Source: SVTX01 sp045653805 (GTDB lineage Bacteria; Bacillota; Clostridia; Oscillospirales; CAG-272). From it: a stretch of DNA of 64,000 nucleotides. The translations under genes and the position numbers were made by a program. Shown here one piece after another: positions 60,677 through 64,000 of this stretch. Location: assembly GCA_045653805.1 (NCBI GenBank), contig JAZOMF010000084.1:1-64000 (forward strand), written 5' to 3'. Position 1 is the first letter of the stretch; every line of letters begins with the position of its first letter. A model generated the notes under the pieces. The model saw nothing but the letters and a program-made list of their open reading frames with translations. It did not search any database and had not been told where the DNA came from.

Positions 60677-60706
60677 AAAGAGCCGCCGAAAACTTGGCGG
60701 CTCTTT
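60677..60706 (-). terminator. Terminator of the Gly/Asn-rich membrane protein gene
   Basis: AAAGAGCCGCC pairs with GGCGGCTCTTT around AAAACTT-type loop bases. It lies between the small membrane protein and the kinase-like gene. Confidence 0.7.
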
Positions 60707-60810
60707 ATTGTTGTTCGTATGTGTCAAAGATTGGGCAAGAAACACTGCCGTTGATAAATAAACAGCCAATGCCACCATTATTGATATATGATTACCAAAC
60801 CCAAAAATTA

Positions 60811-61092
60811 TTATTCGGGCACTCTAACTCCGCTAACCTCTTCCTCGCCAAAATCAGCACCGTCACGAACAGACTCTGTGGTTGTAGATTCAGAGCTGTC
60901 ATTTCCCTGATTGCCACCAAGGTTTCCGGCACCGCCTCCGTTTTCATTGCCTTGAACCTGCTCTGTGACTACCTCATCTTCAAAGTAATCAACCAAAGCA
61001 ACTACGCCGGCAACAACAGCCACCGATGCTGTTGTAACTACCACTGCAATTATTATAACTGTGGTAATAATCAATCCTATGTTCTTTTTCAT
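60811..61092 (-). CDS. Small membrane-anchored protein with Gly/Asn/Ser-rich acidic tail
   Basis: 93 residues. The N-terminal membrane helix (NIGLIITTVIIIAVVVTTAS region, residues 4-34) is followed by an acidic low-complexity segment rich in Gly, Asn, Ser and Thr (GNENGGGAGNLGGNQGN; SSESTTTES). Outward orientation is likely. No family recognised. It lies upstream of the HPr-kinase-like gene on the same strand, so it could be a substrate of that system, though a terminator separates them. GGAGGG precedes the ATG. Confidence 0.7.
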   Translation of the reverse strand: MKKNIGLIITTVIIIAVVVTTASVAVVAGVVALVDYFEDEVVTEQVQGNENGGGAGNLGGNQGNDSSESTTTESVRDGADFGEEEVSGVRVPE

Positions 61093-61131
61093 ATTTCCCT
61101 CCAAAATTTTAATGATATTAATCCAATAGTA

Positions 61132-61161
61132 ATTATATCATATAACCATCTCGTTTGTCAA
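61132..61161 (-). promoter_or_regulatory. Promoter of the Gly/Asn-rich membrane protein
   Basis: TTGACA (61156-61161), 18 bases, TATAAT (61132-61137) on the minus strand. Confidence 0.8.
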
Positions 61162-61257
61162 GTGTTATTTTTATGAACATATTTCAATCCTATTGTGACT
61201 AAACGTCACTTTTTCGTCAATAATCAAAAATAATTCAAAGCGAAAAGAGGTAAGACC

Positions 61258-61935
61258 ATGCCCGAAAAGAACCGCCGAGCTGTCACACGAAACGATTTAC
61301 CAGACGACTATAAAACCAAGCCGACTCTGGACCTCACAAGAACTATTGCCAAAGATATTTTCAAAGAAAAAACCACGCCTTGGGATGCCATACACTCGAT
61401 CTCCGGCTTTGTGAATCGAAACGGCATGAAACTTTCATATGACGAATACGACGAAATAGCCGAAAACGTTTGGGTGCATATTTCGGCGTATCTTTCTCCC
61501 AGCGCCAAGGTGGAATCCCCCACAATAATCTGCGGTGGTGCCAGAATTTGCCATCACGCCCACGTTAGCAGCTCGGTCATCGGTGCATTTGCCATAGTAG
61601 GCGATCATTCAACCGTCAAAAACAGCATAATGTTTGATCGCTCCAAGCTGATGGGACACAACGCCTTGATCTCATCGATCCTCGGATACGAATCGGTACT
61701 GGGGAACGGAAGCATGGTTGCAGACGCCCGTCTTGACGGAATGAACGTCACTATAAATATGCCTGAAGGACTTTATATCACGGGGCGCGGTCGCTTGGGT
61801 GCCGTAATATGTGACGACGTCAAGATCGGATCGACTTGCGTCATAAATCCCGGTACAGTGATCGACGGCGGCACAACAGTCTATCCTCTGACCTCGGTTT
61901 CGGGCTATATTCATCCCTACTCAACGGTAAAATAA
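61258..61935 (+). CDS. Left-handed beta-helix (hexapeptide repeat) protein
   Basis: 225 residues. About 70 N-terminal residues of mixed helix are followed by hexapeptide turns (SPTIICGGARICHHAHV, SSVIGAFAIVGDHSTV, MPEGLYITGRGRLGAVI, GSTCVINPGTVIDGGTTV). These form the trimeric fold of the GlmU C-terminal domain and many acyltransferases. There is no nucleotidyltransferase domain. It may acylate a nucleotide sugar or only bind one; function unresolved. AGAGGT precedes the ATG. Confidence 0.8.
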   Translation: MPEKNRRAVTRNDLPDDYKTKPTLDLTRTIAKDIFKEKTTPWDAIHSISGFVNRNGMKLSYDEYDEIAENVWVHISAYLSPSAKVESPTIICGGARICHHAHVSSSVIGAFAIVGDHSTVKNSIMFDRSKLMGHNALISSILGYESVLGNGSMVADARLDGMNVTINMPEGLYITGRGRLGAVICDDVKIGSTCVINPGTVIDGGTTVYPLTSVSGYIHPYSTVK

Positions 61936-61947
61936 TGAAATTAACAC

Positions 61948-61986
61948 AAAAAGGGCTGCAACACTAAATGTGTGACAGCCCTTTTT
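61948..61986. terminator. Shared terminator between the beta-helix gene and the rRNA methyltransferase gene
   Basis: AAAAAGGGCTG(CA)ACAC pairs with GTGTGACAGCCCTTTTT around TAAAT. A/T runs on both sides suit two convergent genes. Confidence 0.88.
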
Positions 61987-61988
61987 GT

Positions 61989-63416
61989 TTATTGATTTCT
62001 CAGCCCCTTGGGATAGTGGTTCTTGCACACTCCCAAGCTTACCTTGCCTCCGCCCAGCGCGCAACCGTCTACCAAGACCGCTGCCCAGCCTTCAGCCTTT
62101 CCTTCGGCTCTCAACTTGTCTCCGACAGCGATCTCCATGCCCTTCAAATACGCCTCGGTCTCGCCGTCGCTTGAAGCAAGCTCAACTCTGCGCAAAAACT
62201 CGGTTCCAAACGCCGAGAAAAGCTGATGATGGGGCAAAAATCTCTTGCCGTTCATCTCGCCAACACACACTCCCGAAGCAAATACTCCATAGGGCGGCAG
62301 TGCCACATCTCGTCCAAGATAAGCCTTACCGTTCAAGGCGTGGAGCTTATATTCAACGCCGTTTTCAAAGCCTTTTTTGAGGTTTTCCACCAAAAACTCT
62401 CTTGCCGCTGTCAAAAGCTCGATCTCCTCGCGAGATTGTCTTTGCGGTGCGGGCTTTTTCTTTTTATCCTTGCGGCTTGCCCTCTCTTCAACTTCAAAAG
62501 CCGCCTCTCCGCCACGCGCAAACACCGCAATAAACTGCCCCTCTCCCTTTGCCTTGTGGGGGTAGAATCGGCGGGTCTTGGTCATATCGTACTTGCATCC
62601 CTCGAAGCAGATACCGTCAGAGGTCACCTTTTTCAGCCCTTGCTCAACATCGCAAAGCTCAAAATCGGGATGAGTGTCGAGAAACCACTTAACGTTCATC
62701 TCGTTTTCTTCCAGTGAGAAGGTGCAAGTGGAATATATAAGCTTTCCGCCGGGCGCTACGCATTTCGCCACATTAGTCAAAATCTCCTGCTGGCGTTCAG
62801 CGCACATTTCCACGTTTGCAAGACTCCACTCATCCATCGCAAGGCTGTTTTTTCTAAACATTCCCTCGCCCGAGCAGGGCGCATCGCAAAGCACTACGTC
62901 AAAATTCCCCGGATAAGTTTCTGCAATTACCGCGGTGTCGAGATTTACTACAACCGTATTGCGGCAACCCATTCTCTCAACGTTGCCAAGCAATATTCTG
63001 CATCGCTTCGCTTCGTATTCGTTTGCCACCAATATTCCGCTCTCCCCCGTCATTGAAGCAAGCTGGGTTGTCTTTCCACCTGGTGCAGAGCAAGAATCAA
63101 GCACCGCCGCTCCCTTCTCGATCTTCACCGCGTGAACGGTTGCCATAGCGGAAGGGTCTTGCATATAGATCATGCCTGCATGATGGCATGGCAGACGTCC
63201 GGGAAACTCCTCTTCGGTATAATAAGAACCCTCGGGGAAGCTTGCCTTTTTGCGGTCAATCTTGGGAGACAGAGCTTCAAAATCGGCGCAGGATATTTTA
63301 TTTTCGTTAATTCTAAACGACCTGACGGCGTGACCGCTTTCAAGCTCTTCAAAAAAGGCTTGGGCTTCGTCACCCAAAAGGGTTGTCATTCTCTTTTTAA
63401 ATTCAACGGGAAGCAT
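61989..63416 (-). CDS. RsmF/NOL1-NOP2-Sun-type rRNA 5-methylcytosine methyltransferase
   Basis: 475 residues. SAM-binding VLDSCSAPGGKTTQLASM near 105. The two catalytic Cys lie in CDAPCSGEGMFRK near 178 and STCTFSLEENE near 228. A C-terminal PUA-like region follows a Lys-rich linker (ERASRKDKKKKPAP), the arrangement of the Gram-positive RsmF group. It methylates cytosine in 16S rRNA. Its ATG overlaps the HAD gene stop by one base. Confidence 0.92.
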   Translation of the reverse strand: MLPVEFKKRMTTLLGDEAQAFFEELESGHAVRSFRINENKISCADFEALSPKIDRKKASFPEGSYYTEEEFPGRLPCHHAGMIYMQDPSAMATVHAVKIEKGAAVLDSCSAPGGKTTQLASMTGESGILVANEYEAKRCRILLGNVERMGCRNTVVVNLDTAVIAETYPGNFDVVLCDAPCSGEGMFRKNSLAMDEWSLANVEMCAERQQEILTNVAKCVAPGGKLIYSTCTFSLEENEMNVKWFLDTHPDFELCDVEQGLKKVTSDGICFEGCKYDMTKTRRFYPHKAKGEGQFIAVFARGGEAAFEVEERASRKDKKKKPAPQRQSREEIELLTAAREFLVENLKKGFENGVEYKLHALNGKAYLGRDVALPPYGVFASGVCVGEMNGKRFLPHHQLFSAFGTEFLRRVELASSDGETEAYLKGMEIAVGDKLRAEGKAEGWAAVLVDGCALGGGKVSLGVCKNHYPKGLRNQ

Positions 63417-64000
63417 CAGTTATCCTCAATTTCAATCAATTTAAATAAGTGAGCTTTAAGATCATTGGCGTCAGCAGCAAAATATTTTGCACCGGCATCT
63501 TCAAGCACGTCTATGTCTCTAAATCCCCAAGTTACCGCAACGCAAGGAATGCCTGCATTTGTCGCGGTTTCTACATCTACCTCGGAATCTCCCACATGAA
63601 CTGCAACGCCGCAATCCAGCGTCTTCATCGCCAAAAGTATAGGATCTGCGGCAGGCTTTCTTTCAACATCCTCTCGGTCGCCGATTGCAAAATCGATCAA
63701 ATCGCCAAAGTACTCTCGGCAAAGCTCTTTTGTTGCAAAATCGGGCTTGTTGGAAACCACCGCCGTGCATACTCCTCTTCTTTTAAGCTCGGTTAAAAGT
63801 GCAACCACGCCGTCGTAAGGCTTGGTCTCGATCTTCGAATGAGCGTTGTAATATTTTTTATATCTTTCAAGATATTCGTCAAGCACCTTGTCTTCAACCG
63901 CGTGGGGCAGAGCAAGTCGAACAAGCTCTCTGGCACCGTTGCCAAGATAGCTTCTAACCTCCAAGGCGCTTCGTATAGGATAGCCCAATTCTCCGAGAAT
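63416..64000 (-). CDS. HAD-family phosphatase, phosphoglycolate phosphatase-like (partial)
   Basis: The last 195 codons of a gene whose 5' end lies beyond the window, so the N-terminal DxDGT motif is not visible. Motif II is in AVVSNKPDFATK near the middle, and motif III/IV in RKPAADPILLAM and HVGDSEVDVETATNAG. This is the Gph/PGP subgroup of HAD hydrolases that removes phosphate from phosphoglycolate or similar small molecules. Confidence 0.88.
   Translation of the reverse strand: MLGELGYPIRSALEVRSYLGNGARELVRLALPHAVEDKVLDEYLERYKKYYNAHSKIETKPYDGVVALLTELKRRGVCTAVVSNKPDFATKELCREYFGDLIDFAIGDREDVERKPAADPILLAMKTLDCGVAVHVGDSEVDVETATNAGIPCVAVTWGFRDIDVLEDAGAKYFAADANDLKAHLFKLIEIEDN

Overview
The window looks like a chromosome segment of an anaerobic, spore-forming, fermentative member of the Clostridia (Bacillota), most likely from a gut-type lineage. 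The evidence is an alpha/beta-type small acid-soluble spore protein, Rnf, NfnAB and two [FeFe] hydrogenases, a ZTP riboswitch, a T-box leader, AGGAGG-type ribosome binding sites and many TTGACA-17-TATAAT promoters. I cannot place it below class. I saw no rRNA, tRNA, CRISPR array, prophage or plasmid function. The only transposase-like gene is a REP-associated tyrosine transposase (RAYT).

Region 1 (1-15.1 kb, minus strand) is nucleotide synthesis. A ZTP riboswitch drives purE-purF-purM-purN-purO-purH-purD-purL-fhs, and pyrC-carB follow from their own promoter. PurH is split: an AICAR transformylase lacking its cyclohydrolase half sits beside an archaeal-type IMP cyclohydrolase (PurO). PurL is one fused chain. 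PurF lacks the N-terminal catalytic Cys. Three families of palindromic repeats lie in the gaps between these genes.

Region 2 (15.1-20.1 kb, minus) is a capsule/exopolysaccharide control operon: CpsC-like modulator, CpsD-like kinase, a membrane-anchored secreted protein, an LCP ligase, a CpsB-like phosphatase and a VanZ-like protein. It has no glycosyltransferases. Region 3 (20.2-28.2 kb) holds RNase HI, an E2-like acyltransferase, and an operon of a large membrane protein, a GT2 glycosyltransferase, an M29 aminopeptidase and a degenerate GH39-like protein. A spore-protein gene follows.

Region 4 (28.8-46.3 kb) is energy metabolism. A minus-strand rnf operon (repeat lipoprotein, apbE, rnfC, D, G, E, A, NusG-II protein, Gx transporter) lacks rnfB. 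A divergent LysR gene leads to nfnAB, then an electron-bifurcating HydABC hydrogenase and a group B [FeFe] hydrogenase. Together these genes would interconvert ferredoxin, NADH, NADPH, H2 and an ion gradient.

Region 5 (46.3-64 kb) is mixed. It has a T-box-controlled orphan trpB, two truncated gene remnants (M20 peptidase, GH29 fucosidase), class III fructose bisphosphatase, a GT8/PlsC/CrtO-like lipid-modification cassette, a PqqD-like protein with an S24/S26 peptidase, oligoendopeptidase F, asnA, the RAYT (its own palindromic repeats lie inside its reading frame), an HPr-kinase-like ATPase, a left-handed beta-helix protein, an rRNA methyltransferase and a partial HAD phosphatase.
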